Shown here: piece by piece, positions 33,290 to 42,058 of the stretch | How positions within the stretch are numbered: the first letter of the stretch is position 1 | Layout: every line of letters begins with the position of its first letter | Source of the DNA: JAISDD01 sp031553935 | Lineage (GTDB): Bacteria; Bacillota; Syntrophomonadia; Syntrophomonadales; Syntrophomonadaceae | DNA: 64,000 nucleotides | Direction: 5' to 3' | Assembly: GCA_031553935.1 (NCBI GenBank) | Contig: JAVBKS010000011.1 | Location: 49,829-113,828 of the forward strand | Notes under the pieces: model-generated | Told to the model about the DNA's origin: nothing | Database searches by the model: none | The model's input: the letters and a program-made list of their open reading frames with translations, nothing else | Translations under genes and position numbers: made by a program

Positions 33290-34462
33290 TCACTCAGCCC
33301 CAACTTTCTCCAATTTTTTCAATTCCGCCTTAACATACGCTTCAGCAACCTTACTTGCTTTTTCCTGATCACTTGCCATCAATTCAGCTAATTTGGCAAC
33401 TTTTGCTTCATCACTGGAAACTATTTGCACCAAGATCTTAGCTTGTTCTTCGTCGGCAAGCAAGCGCGCCGCCATTTTGTCAGGTTGTTTTTCGAAAGAA
33501 GTCACAAAAGCTGCTATTTTCTTTTGCAATTTATCATCTGTGCCACCAGCTCCCTGGGCACTGGCTTTTTCTGGTTTTTCCGGAGCTTCTTTAGCTCTTT
33601 GGGCAACTAACTTAAGATACTTTTCCGCTTCAACGAAGTGCTTATCTACTGCCACTTCTCTGGGATTGAGCCCACAAGCAATGGCTACTAATTCGGTCAC
33701 ATAATAAATAGGCATTGCAAAGTTATCTTTGTTGGCTTTAAGAGCCCCGGCCTGTCTCATATCCAAGTTCATCATACATAGAGGGCAGGCGGTGACTATA
33801 CATTCTGCCCCGGAATCTTTAGCATTTTTTAGAACATCATATATTAGCTTGTTGCCAATATCCGGCCTTGATGTAGCTAAGGCTGCTCCGCAGCACTCGG
33901 TTTTAAACGACCAGTCAATGGCTTCTGCACCAATAGCTTTCATGATATTATCCATACTTTGCGGATCTTCAACATCATCAAATCCTGTGTGTTCAAGCGG
34001 ACGAACTAACAAGCAACCATAATAGCTGGCTGCTTTCATGGTTCTTAATGGATTTACAACTTTTTCTTTGATTTTATCAATCCCGGCTTTTGCCACCAGC
34101 AGCTCTAGAACTGAGAGAATATCATTTTCCGCATTGTATTCCATATTAATAATCTGATTGATTTTTTCGCTCATGGCTTTATCATGTTTTACCACATGAT
34201 GGGTATTACGGAAGCGATTATAACAAGCCGCACATGGTGCTACCACATCTAGGCCACTTTTTTCAGCAATGGCTAGATTTCTGGCTGGCAGAGCCAAAGA
34301 AAGCATTTTGTTGGTATTATGAGCTGAGGTCGCGCCGCAGCAATTCCAATCATCAATTTCTTCCAGCTCAATTCCCAATAACTCAGCTGTCTTTTCCGTT
34401 GAAAGGCCATATTCCAAAGCACTTCCGTCTAAAGAGCAACCGGGATAATAAGCAAATCTCAT
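33290..34462 (-). CDS. hdrB: HdrB heterodisulfide-reductase-type subunit with C-terminal extension
   Basis: A 390-residue protein. Residues 1-295 are HdrB with its two CCG domains: 'YPGCSLDGSALEYG' plus 'DWNCCGATSAH', and 'YYGCLLVRP' plus 'TECCGAALATS', which hold the noncubane [4Fe-4S] clusters that cleave disulfides. Residues about 296-390 are an extra tail: a Pro/Ala linker followed by a Lys/Glu/Ala-rich helical region (from 'DDKLQKKIAAFVTSF'). Ordinary HdrB proteins end near residue 300. The start ATG overlaps the hdrC stop by one base (TAATG). The natural disulfide partner in bacteria is unsettled, with DsrC-like or small thiol proteins proposed. Confidence 0.9.
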   Translation of the reverse strand: MRFAYYPGCSLDGSALEYGLSTEKTAELLGIELEEIDDWNCCGATSAHNTNKMLSLALPARNLAIAEKSGLDVVAPCAACYNRFRNTHHVVKHDKAMSEKINQIINMEYNAENDILSVLELLVAKAGIDKIKEKVVNPLRTMKAASYYGCLLVRPLEHTGFDDVEDPQSMDNIMKAIGAEAIDWSFKTECCGAALATSRPDIGNKLIYDVLKNAKDSGAECIVTACPLCMMNLDMRQAGALKANKDNFAMPIYYVTELVAIACGLNPREVAVDKHFVEAEKYLKLVAQRAKEAPEKPEKASAQGAGGTDDKLQKKIAAFVTSFEKQPDKMAARLLADEEQAKILVQIVSSDEAKVAKLAELMASDQEKASKVAEAYVKAELKKLEKVGAE

Positions 34463-35034
34463 TAATCGTTCCCTCCTAACTCTTCTACGCGTGCAAAGAT
34501 TTTTTTAATATCATTTCGCGCTTTAACTCTTTCTGGTAAAATCCCAACTTTTCCACGTTTCATCATAGGCAAACCCAATTCGGCATCCTTTAAAAACTGC
34601 TTGGACGTCATGTTAAATTGCAGCAAGAGGCCTGCTTCATAGGTCTTACCAAAATTCTTAATTCCGGTCAAGAAAGCTTTATTAAATAAGCTCACCTTCG
34701 AATTTGTGTTAATCCCTTGCCTTAATGCCTCCCGGCGTAATGCGTCCATCAAAGATGCAATATCGACTCCCCGAGGGCATCTTGCGCTGCATGTTTCACA
34801 AGTGGCACAATTCCATATACTTTCCGCATTTAGAGCTTCATTCAGCATATCTAACTGTAATAGTCTAATAATTTGCCGTGGGGGATAATCCATGGCAAAA
34901 GCTACCGGACATCCGGCCGTACATTTTCCGCATTGATAACATAAATTAATACTTGTGCCAGCCTCATCCTCAATTTTTGCCAATTTCGCTTTCATTTTGT
35001 CATCTGCAGGGATTAAATTGACTGCATTATCCAT
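34462..35034 (-). CDS. hdrC: HdrC heterodisulfide-reductase-type subunit
   Basis: A 190-residue protein with two [4Fe-4S] cysteine sets, 'CYQCGKCTAGCPVAF' and 'CATCETCSARCPRG', and the following 'GVDIASLMDALRREALRQG', diagnostic of HdrC. It carries electrons from HdrA to HdrB. It is the first gene of the hdrCBA-flxDCBA operon. The start is the ATG at 35034 behind AAAGGAG; an in-frame ATG at 35058 covers that ribosome binding site. The promoter must lie in 35035-35330, which is AT-rich; I see no convincing -35/-10 pair there. Confidence 0.9.
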   Translation of the reverse strand: MDNAVNLIPADDKMKAKLAKIEDEAGTSINLCYQCGKCTAGCPVAFAMDYPPRQIIRLLQLDMLNEALNAESIWNCATCETCSARCPRGVDIASLMDALRREALRQGINTNSKVSLFNKAFLTGIKNFGKTYEAGLLLQFNMTSKQFLKDAELGLPMMKRGKVGILPERVKARNDIKKIFARVEELGGND

Positions 35035-35329
35035 TAGCCGTACTCCTTTCCAAAGCAAATCATACCTTAAAATTTAGAAATGTGTATCACACTTAGATAT
35101 CTCAATTATCTCCGTCGTTAATCATTAATTATAATACAAAATTTTCGCTTGTAAATAGAAATGAGCATAAAAACACTGAATATTATCAAATATTATCAAA
35201 ATATTTAGAAAAATGTTGTTTTGCTCCATAATTCAACTACAAACATTGGCTTTTAAGGCAATCTTTTATTTTTTTAAATATAGCTAAAGCATATGCCAGA
35301 GATTTCCTGAAAATGTATGTATACTAATT

Positions 35330-35510
35330 AGAAAACTGGTGATAATAAAGATAACATGATGACAGTAACTTATAAGTCCCTAGTAAGGATAAATCTTATA
35401 AGTCAGGCAATAGAAATTGCCTTCATGTTTTAAAGAATCCGTTGTTTGATCTCACATTTGTTTTCGAATTCGATTTACAGCTCATGAGATCAGCAACGGA
35501 TTTGTTTTTC
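35330..35510 (+). ncRNA. Candidate structured small RNA with its own terminator
   Basis: After a TATACT box (about 35329) lie three consecutive inverted repeats on the plus strand: ACTTATAAG/CTTATAAGT (35368-35403), AGGCAAT-AGAA-ATTGCCT (35405-35422) and a long terminal stem (35436-35503) followed by TTTGTTTTT. There is no coding frame with a start. The arrangement is that of a short structured transcript ending in a terminator. It matches no RNA class I recognise. Confidence 0.35.
35436..35503 (+). terminator. Long inverted repeat with T-run
   Basis: AATCCGTTG and TTGATCTCA in the 5' arm pair with TGAGATCA and CAACGGATT in the 3' arm, with a short internal bulge and a loop of about 30 bases. 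TTTGTTTTT follows on the plus strand. It overlaps the 3' end of the minus-strand gene at 35482. Confidence 0.6.
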
Positions 35511-35931
35511 TAAATCTCATGCAAAACGAAAATATCGGGATACTAATCCATGGCCATAAAAGCAGTGCATAATAATGAGCGGAATATCCGCCTATTGGCA
35601 TGTCGAGCAAAACTAACCAAGGATAAATGGGTGTATTCCAAAACTGCAGCAGAAAAATCGCGTTATCACTTATACTCCCCAGGCTAAGATCAAGGCAAAT
35701 TACCACACTAAAAAATAAAGCAGGAAACTGCCATATTGCATTTAAAGCATAGCATGCTGTTAAGCTATTACATTCTGAATTTCTTAACTCTATAACCATA
35801 ATGCATAAATATAATAGAGAACAAACGAATTGAAGATTATAATAAAAGCTTAGCCCGATTGCCACGATAGCAAAAAAATGGATCGCAAGGATCCGGAAAA
35901 TTATCTTTGCATTATAAAACGGTGTTTTCAT
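35482..35931 (-). CDS. Small multi-pass membrane protein, unknown
   Basis: A 149-residue protein with four or five hydrophobic segments (about 13-30, 32-48, 65-82, 100-112 and 120-136) and short polar ends. I recognise no family. It follows the permuted NlpC/P60-type gene with a 20-base overlap, so the two are probably co-transcribed and may act together at the membrane. Nothing in the sequence shows a transport or catalytic motif. Confidence 0.6.
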   Translation of the reverse strand: MKTPFYNAKIIFRILAIHFFAIVAIGLSFYYNLQFVCSLLYLCIMVIELRNSECNSLTACYALNAIWQFPALFFSVVICLDLSLGSISDNAIFLLQFWNTPIYPWLVLLDMPIGGYSAHYYALLLWPWISIPIFSFCMRFRKTNPLLIS

Positions 35932-36544
35932 TGATAATCCTCACATTAGGGCTGGAATAAAAAGCATCCGGCATTACCCAGATATCATCATATGTATCGA
36001 GATCAACTCCTACGTGGTTATACGCTTTCCAAATAATCTTGGTGCAGTTCCAAAAGTATTCATCGCTTTTAAAAGCCAAGGGGTAAAAGACTTTACCTTG
36101 TTGGTTTTTAGCATAAATTACTGCCTGGTCCTTAATCTGCTGCTCGGCTTGCACCTGCAGAACTGCAATATTCTTATAAGAGCGATAATGATCAATTGAA
36201 TGAATCGAGACCCCTAAATCGCCATAACCTTCAAGAACTAGACCATCTCCAATGTATAGGGCTGCATGCGAAAATCTTCCATATGAACAATTAGGATAAC
36301 CACCTAAAACAATATCGCCTTCAGTCAAGCCTAAGAAAGATATGGGATTATCATAATAACTCTGATCACCTAATCCCCCATGTCCGGCAAAAAAGTTTTG
36401 CAAATACGTAATTACTGATCCATTGGGATTATTTATGGCATCATAATTATCATAATAAATCGACAGCGCCAACAGTATTGCTATATATGGGAAAATTAGT
36501 GTATTTAGTATTCGTTTCCAATTGAGTTTTTTAGATTTGTTCAT
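35912..36544 (-). CDS. YiiX/YebB-like permuted NlpC/P60 hydrolase, membrane anchored
   Basis: A 210-residue protein with one N-terminal membrane helix (about residues 10-30). Conserved blocks of the permuted papain-like NlpC/P60 family follow: 'LTEGDIVLGGYPN', 'FSHAALYIGDGLVLEG' with the catalytic-type histidine, and 'YFWNCTKIIWKAYNHVGVDLD' with the cysteine, in His-before-Cys order. Family members are amidases or thioesterases acting on peptides or lipids. The ATG at 36544 is chosen over 36562 because GGGTAGTG precedes it. It is divergent from the unknown four-gene operon. Confidence 0.75.
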   Translation of the reverse strand: MNKSKKLNWKRILNTLIFPYIAILLALSIYYDNYDAINNPNGSVITYLQNFFAGHGGLGDQSYYDNPISFLGLTEGDIVLGGYPNCSYGRFSHAALYIGDGLVLEGYGDLGVSIHSIDHYRSYKNIAVLQVQAEQQIKDQAVIYAKNQQGKVFYPLAFKSDEYFWNCTKIIWKAYNHVGVDLDTYDDIWVMPDAFYSSPNVRIINENTVL

Positions 36545-36606
36545 TGCTATTTCACTACCCATTAATATTTTTTAAAATTGTCATTTAAGCGTAAAGATAG
36601 TTCCCT

Positions 36607-36620
36607 TGCTTTTAAAAGCA
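36607..36620. promoter_or_regulatory. 14-bp perfect palindrome between divergent operons
   Basis: TGCTTTTAAAAGCA at 36607-36620 lies about 43 bases before the start of the unknown operon and 63 bases before the hydrolase gene. It could be an operator or the core of overlapping promoters. Confidence 0.35.
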
Positions 36621-36662
36621 TGATAATTGAGATAAAATAGTCAAAACAGGGTGAGGCAATAA

Positions 36663-37358
36663 ATGCGCGCGATACTTAAAAAGATAAAGACTCTTTCCGC
36701 CCTTGATCCATCAGAATTTGCTGCTCTCGTAGCCTATATAGAGCATTTGGGGCAAACATCTTTAGCTTCCTATTCGCTTTTTTATTCTGAATACAGCTCG
36801 AAGCTTATAAAACAATATAATTTGCGAATCCCGAAATATTATTTCGGAGCTGATGAAATTGTTAATTATTGCGTTCAGAACATTGCTAACTTAACTGCAG
36901 CTAAGAACATGGCCTTGCATTCATTTCCCTTTCCACATAGCTATAGCTCTTTCATTGAGCAAATATGCTCCCAGGAGCAAAATGATTTTGTGGTTGCCGA
37001 CCTCTTGAATATGTTTGCTATCGATCCGGAGGAGAATAATATTTACCCTTCACCTAGACAAACAGATATTGTAAAAATCTTTGAAGACGGCAATGCAAAA
37101 AAGGAAACCGGTCTTGATTTTCATTTTAAGCGCTTACAAAACTATTCTTTTATTTCCCGTATTCAAACTATAAAATACTTACAAAAGCATAAAGCAACCA
37201 AAGATTGTTTTAAAACTAATGCTCCTGATAAAATTAGAGGTATATATACAAATAATCAGAAGTCGGTTTATTATTTGGTTTACTTAACTGAAGCCGATCC
37301 CAAAAAAGCAGCAAACGCTTGTCGGCTACTGAATCGAATGTTTTACAATACCTATTGA
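36663..37358 (+). CDS. Unknown protein A of the Hsp70/actin-fold operon
   Basis: A 231-residue soluble protein; I recognise no family. It is mixed helical with many Tyr and Phe residues in the first 150 positions ('SLASYSLFYSEYSSKLIKQYNL', split over a predicted helix) and basic toward the C-terminus. There is no signal peptide or membrane segment. GGGTGAGG precedes the ATG. It is the first gene of a tight operon of four (gaps 8, 1 and 2 bases) ending with an Hsp70/actin-type ATPase, so it is probably a partner or substrate adaptor of that ATPase. Confidence 0.7.
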   Translation: MRAILKKIKTLSALDPSEFAALVAYIEHLGQTSLASYSLFYSEYSSKLIKQYNLRIPKYYFGADEIVNYCVQNIANLTAAKNMALHSFPFPHSYSSFIEQICSQEQNDFVVADLLNMFAIDPEENNIYPSPRQTDIVKIFEDGNAKKETGLDFHFKRLQNYSFISRIQTIKYLQKHKATKDCFKTNAPDKIRGIYTNNQKSVYYLVYLTEADPKKAANACRLLNRMFYNTY

Positions 37359-37366
37359 GGGAGAAT

Positions 37367-38821
37367 ATGCAAAACATTTTACAAGACCTAAAAAGGGCTG
37401 AAAAAAATCATAATATATTCGTTTCCTGGCAGGAAGAGCTTGTTTTGCGCCAGCAAGCCCGCAACATCAAGCCTAATCAGGTTGTTTTTAACTCTCTTGC
37501 CGAAATTGATTTCCTTTGCCGAAGCTGGTACTTCAGCGGGCAAATGTGGAGATTCCTGAGTTCACTATACGAGAATATGAGTAATCACTTAGCCATCGAA
37601 TGGCTAAAATCGCAACCCCTATCCGTCCTCAAAGACTTCCTATTCTATATCAAGTGGATTGTTATGCAAAAAAATGTCCCTAGTAATAATTTACTTTTTC
37701 TCATCCATATTTTCAACCCGGAATGGGCAGAGCATTTTATTCCTTTGATTGAGCAATTAGACCTTGAGCAAAGCACAACAATTTTAGAAAAAACCGCTAA
37801 TCAGAAGCTGCGGGAACTTTTGAACCTCAAGATAAAAACCCTTAATGCTGAGCGTTCAGATGAACTCTATGGAATCGTTCCTGATCAAGTTAATTATCAA
37901 CCAGGAAACTTCTTATTTAAAGATCGCCAGCATCATTTAATCCAAACCGCTTTGGCAATAAACAAACTTTTTTCACTCCAATACGAGAGCGCTGATCTTC
38001 AATATTTTATGCAATTAGCAGATGCTGTGGATAACCTGCAACAATCCGGTCTAATTAAAGACGCTTACACCCTATTAATTAAGATTAATGAGCTCTACAA
38101 AGAAAAAGGCCGTTTTCCTGAAACGCATGACGATCATCTTTTCTATAAGCGCACCAAGTCTTTACTAAATAAGGTCTTGCCTTTTATCGCTTTGCTGTGC
38201 GCAAGGAGCGACCCTTATTCGTATGCTAATGCCTGCTTACAGCTGCATTTCCCGGAATTGGCTGAAAGCAATTCCGCTTTAACCTACTTAAAACTCTATA
38301 GCTTAATCCAGGAAAACTTCCTGGCAAGTATTGAAATCTTAGATCCGCGCATATTTCTGGAATGCCGTAAGCTTAGCCTGAGTCGAAAAAACGAGTCTTT
38401 TTTGCTTGATGCGCTTGACGAATCAGAATTTTCAGTTAAGTTGATGCCTCATATGCTATCCATTATTGAATCGCGAATCCCCTCCTTGCCCCATGAATCG
38501 CTAATTTTGCTGGAACTACTGCTTCTTATGGTTAAGCTGCAAAAAATATTGGACTTTCCGGCCGACAAAATGGCTTCATTATATCAGCAACTATGGGATT
38601 GGATTCCTAGCCGGCTTATTATTAACCCCAATGTATTAAGCATTTTAGGTCCCCTGATTGCGAAACCCATCTTCAATAAATGGGTAAGAATAAACGAGTT
38701 GCAAAACTTTTATCAAGTAAACCAAATCACTCAGGATTTAATAACACGCCCGGAACTATTTAGGAACCCAAAGGACGATCTTAGGCGTCAAATACTTTTT
38801 GGCATAATAATGGAGGTTTAG
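37367..38821 (+). CDS. Unknown protein B of the Hsp70/actin-fold operon
   Basis: A 484-residue, Leu-rich, almost entirely helical soluble protein with no recognised domain. The pattern of paired amphipathic helices suggests an alpha-solenoid (HEAT- or TPR-like) scaffold, for example 'LSVLKDFLFYIKWIVMQ', 'DAYTLLIKINELYKEKG' and 'HESLILLELLLLMVKLQ'. The ATG at 37367 is preceded by GAGGGAGA; an upstream TTG at 37319 lies in the previous gene. It is translated eight bases after gene A and directly before gene C. Function unknown; scaffold or client-binding subunit is inference. Confidence 0.7.
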   Translation: MQNILQDLKRAEKNHNIFVSWQEELVLRQQARNIKPNQVVFNSLAEIDFLCRSWYFSGQMWRFLSSLYENMSNHLAIEWLKSQPLSVLKDFLFYIKWIVMQKNVPSNNLLFLIHIFNPEWAEHFIPLIEQLDLEQSTTILEKTANQKLRELLNLKIKTLNAERSDELYGIVPDQVNYQPGNFLFKDRQHHLIQTALAINKLFSLQYESADLQYFMQLADAVDNLQQSGLIKDAYTLLIKINELYKEKGRFPETHDDHLFYKRTKSLLNKVLPFIALLCARSDPYSYANACLQLHFPELAESNSALTYLKLYSLIQENFLASIEILDPRIFLECRKLSLSRKNESFLLDALDESEFSVKLMPHMLSIIESRIPSLPHESLILLELLLLMVKLQKILDFPADKMASLYQQLWDWIPSRLIINPNVLSILGPLIAKPIFNKWVRINELQNFYQVNQITQDLITRPELFRNPKDDLRRQILFGIIMEV

Positions 38822-38822
38822 C

Positions 38823-40343
38823 ATGAAATCCCGGGGAGTAAATCCAGCTTTCTTTTCAACAAAACTTGAAGAAATTCTAGATTCAGTTCGTTTAGAAGTT
38901 TCAGATATAACTAACAATCTGACTTTTTCTTCTGATTTTGATCAAATAGAAAAGCAAATCTTAATTTTGAATGAATACTATTACCGAAGTTTCTTGGAAA
39001 GGGTTTTTCCTCAATACCTGAAGGAATCCAAAAAAGAGATTACTTCCGTTTTGAATTTGAGCATAAAAGAAGAGCAATTACAGAAAATTGTAGCTTCAAG
39101 CATTAAGCGTTACGCCCAATTATCCAATTTAATCAAACATCTGCTCTTTAAGCTAAACGCCTGGACACAAATCAACGAGGAAAGAATAAAACGCCTCAAC
39201 TCAGAAACTATTAGAAGTCATCATCATTTATCTACTAAACTGAGCTCCTGGTTGGATACTTTTGCCCAAGTCGTGGCAATTTTTGCAAACCTCGACAGTA
39301 TTATAAAAGATCAAGAGCTATTGAATGCTGGCCAATGCTTTTTCCCTCTAGTTTCCTTTTTCGATTTTCTTATTAGCAGAGATAAAAATAATCTCGAATC
39401 AAATGCTGATCTTGATCGTTTGGAAACAGCCATAAAGTCTCAATACCATCAAGTTCGGCAAGCAACTAGTGTCCCACTTGACTATACCCGTGAGGACATT
39501 ACCTCTGAGTATGACGAGAACCTGAATATTATTGCCGAAATTAAGCTTCCACAGGAAATCACTTGGATTAAAGACCTTATATGTCATTATCAACTGTCCC
39601 CTAAAAGTGCACCCTGGATAAATGACATTCTTGAGAGCATCTTACTATTATTTGCCAAAGCTAAAGTTCGAGGAAATTTTATACAACCCGGTTTGCTTAG
39701 TATTGCCCTGGTGCTTAGGTCTCACAACTCGAGTTCACAAGAACTTATTAAGTCCATATTTGCCCAATATGATGAGTGTGGACTTTATAATAATCCTGAC
39801 AATTTTGAGCTAGCCGAATTTCACGAGTCAATAGGACCAAAGCTTAATAGTATCGCAGAGATTTGCCAAGAGATGCAGACAATAATTCCGGCAAAGAATT
39901 TCGATGCGGCTTTTCTTAATACGATTTATCGCTTTCAGGCTGAAACTCATTATTTGCACAATTCTGCTGCCGCCGAAGTTGAACATCTAGCAAAAAGAAG
40001 TGCTTTAATAGATGAATACGAGAATCTTAATTCTGCTCTAAAAGATAAATGCACATTTCTGCAAAACTTCTCAGCTGATATTGAGCGGCTATTAAGTTCT
40101 CGTAATCTAAATAAAAATACGCTTGGCATAAATATTAAGATAGATAGGGTGGCATTGGTGCCCGGAAAACCATTTCCATCTGAATATTTATATCTTCTGG
40201 ACAAATATAGAATTGCTGCTCAGATTGATGAAAAGTTTGAAATTCCATACTTATTAACGACCGAAGGCGATATTTATATTATCCAAGCTGGTACAGAAAT
40301 AGTTGAGGAGATCCCAATAATTACTATTGGACAGAAAGGATAA
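38823..40343 (+). CDS. Unknown protein C of the Hsp70/actin-fold operon (long helices plus C-terminal beta domain)
   Basis: A 506-residue soluble protein. Residues 1-430 are helical with coiled-coil-like stretches (around 10-110 and 375-430). The last 70 residues switch to beta ('LGINIKIDRVALVPGKPF', 'EYLYLLDKYRIAAQI', 'EGDIYIIQAGTEIVEEIP'). A long helical part followed by a small beta domain is also the layout of GrpE, the Hsp70 nucleotide exchange factor, but I see no sequence match, so this is only an analogy prompted by the downstream ATPase. One base separates it from gene B and two from gene D. Confidence 0.7.
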   Translation: MKSRGVNPAFFSTKLEEILDSVRLEVSDITNNLTFSSDFDQIEKQILILNEYYYRSFLERVFPQYLKESKKEITSVLNLSIKEEQLQKIVASSIKRYAQLSNLIKHLLFKLNAWTQINEERIKRLNSETIRSHHHLSTKLSSWLDTFAQVVAIFANLDSIIKDQELLNAGQCFFPLVSFFDFLISRDKNNLESNADLDRLETAIKSQYHQVRQATSVPLDYTREDITSEYDENLNIIAEIKLPQEITWIKDLICHYQLSPKSAPWINDILESILLLFAKAKVRGNFIQPGLLSIALVLRSHNSSSQELIKSIFAQYDECGLYNNPDNFELAEFHESIGPKLNSIAEICQEMQTIIPAKNFDAAFLNTIYRFQAETHYLHNSAAAEVEHLAKRSALIDEYENLNSALKDKCTFLQNFSADIERLLSSRNLNKNTLGINIKIDRVALVPGKPFPSEYLYLLDKYRIAAQIDEKFEIPYLLTTEGDIYIIQAGTEIVEEIPIITIGQKG

Positions 40344-40345
40344 CC

Positions 40346-42055
40346 ATGTATTTGTGCATCGATTTTGGTACCTGCTTTACCAAGATGGGGTATTCTGATA
40401 ATGGCAATATTATTAATTTGATAGCTGCAGGCAAGGTGCCCACGGTTGCTGCTTATCATAGTCTTCAAAATAAGCTCTATTTTGGCCACATTGCACAGCG
40501 TATTGATTCTGAGCACGTCGAGACCGCTAATTTTTTCAAATTAGAATTAAAGCGCAATTTGGATTTTAAGTTAGGGCCATACACGCTAGCTGAAATTTTG
40601 CAGCTGTATTTTTTATTCTTGTCTCAAGAATTTGTTGAGACCAGTGGGATAAACTTTGATCAAATAGCCGTTGCCATTCCAAATTATTTTGGTTTGCAGG
40701 CACGAAAACTCCTTACAACCAGCATAATCGAAGCTTTCGAGATTTCAAACATTACGCTGATTCCAGAGCCCGGAGCTGCTTTTTGGGGCTATGCTGACTC
40801 CTTAACTGCAGCCATTGACGGCGATTTTTTAGTAGCAGATCTGGGCGGTGGTACCAGTGATTTTAATTTCATCACCGCTATTGCTGACAGCGAAGCGATT
40901 ATTATCGAGAACGGTCTGCAGGTCGGTTCTGATGTTTTTTCCGGGTCAGAAGTTGATCGCAGCATTATAAAAAATGTCTTTTATCCGGCTTTTCAGCATC
41001 AGTGTGAACGGCCGCTGCCAGCAGCTTTGCTGCGAGAAGACTTTACGAACCATGCAGAGCAATATCATTTTAATCAATGGTTGCTTTGGGCAGAGGAACT
41101 GAAAATCACTCTAGGCAATCAAGCTGTTTTTTTTGCGGATTGGCCGAATTTCTATTTTGGTAACTCAATGTCATTAAGCATTAATTCCAGCTTTCTTATA
41201 AGCAATCTCCATGAAATATTCGAACGTTTATCCAAGTATATTAGTGAAGTCCTAAAGCCCAAAGCCAAACAGCTCGGCACTATATCTCAAAAGGATAAAA
41301 CAAAGCTGCTATTATTCGGGGGTTGCTCCAAACTAATTGGAGTTAACGACTTGTTTGCTCAACATTTTCCAGATTTCGAAATTTTAGCGCCTGATGAACC
41401 TGATTTTTGCGTATTAAAGGGTCTGGTCAAGATTACCGAAAAAGCTGGCCATACTTATTTAAGCATAAAAAACATTTATCCTTTTCATTTTTTCATCGAA
41501 TGTGTTCCGGTAAATTCAGATTCTGCTGATCACTATCTAGAAAAAATACCATTTGATACTGACAATCTGGAATTGAGTTTTAACCTTCGCTATCATATAG
41601 CAACTATTCCAACTGAATCAAAATTCAATGTATCTTCTGATCAAGATAGCTTTGCCATGCGAATATACGAAATCCCGATCGACCAAACAAATCCACTCTT
41701 GGAAAATTATATCGGCCGCAGCTTGGTTCTTAATCTCGAAACTGACAGACATAGCCTTCCTGATTCTATTGATGTCTTCATAAACTTTTTCGATTCGCGA
41801 TTGGAGCTTAATAATAAGAGTTGTGAAGTTAACTTGTCTATGACTCATGAAAATCTGAAGGACATACGATGTAAGCCAAAAGAAGTTTTTGATCTTATTT
41901 CAAACTACTCTTTTTTAGATGAAAGATTAATGAAGGATTATCAAAATCATATTGCAAAAATTCTCCCCGAAGATGAGGAGTCCCTGGAAGAATTTATACG
42001 AAGCAGCTTTTATAAAACATTGGCATTACTGCAATTTTGGCCGCAAAAAAAATGA
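40346..42055 (+). CDS. Hsp70/actin-fold ATPase of an unknown operon
   Basis: A 569-residue protein. The ATPase domain spans about 1-345: phosphate-1 motif 'CIDFGTCFTKMGYS' at residues 3-16, connect-1-like 'QIAVAIPNYFGLQARKLL' near 110, 'LIPEPGAAFWGY' near 137, phosphate-2 'FLVADLGGGTSDFNFI' near 158 and adenosine motif 'LLLFGGCSKLIGVNDL' near 320. The remaining 220 residues differ from the DnaK substrate domain and carry beta then helical segments. It is not DnaK: no EEVD-like tail, and dnaJ and grpE are not adjacent. The three unknown upstream genes are tightly packed with it. It may be a specialised chaperone or a filament-forming or switch ATPase. Confidence 0.82.
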   Translation: MYLCIDFGTCFTKMGYSDNGNIINLIAAGKVPTVAAYHSLQNKLYFGHIAQRIDSEHVETANFFKLELKRNLDFKLGPYTLAEILQLYFLFLSQEFVETSGINFDQIAVAIPNYFGLQARKLLTTSIIEAFEISNITLIPEPGAAFWGYADSLTAAIDGDFLVADLGGGTSDFNFITAIADSEAIIIENGLQVGSDVFSGSEVDRSIIKNVFYPAFQHQCERPLPAALLREDFTNHAEQYHFNQWLLWAEELKITLGNQAVFFADWPNFYFGNSMSLSINSSFLISNLHEIFERLSKYISEVLKPKAKQLGTISQKDKTKLLLFGGCSKLIGVNDLFAQHFPDFEILAPDEPDFCVLKGLVKITEKAGHTYLSIKNIYPFHFFIECVPVNSDSADHYLEKIPFDTDNLELSFNLRYHIATIPTESKFNVSSDQDSFAMRIYEIPIDQTNPLLENYIGRSLVLNLETDRHSLPDSIDVFINFFDSRLELNNKSCEVNLSMTHENLKDIRCKPKEVFDLISNYSFLDERLMKDYQNHIAKILPEDEESLEEFIRSSFYKTLALLQFWPQKK

Positions 42056-42058
42056 TTC

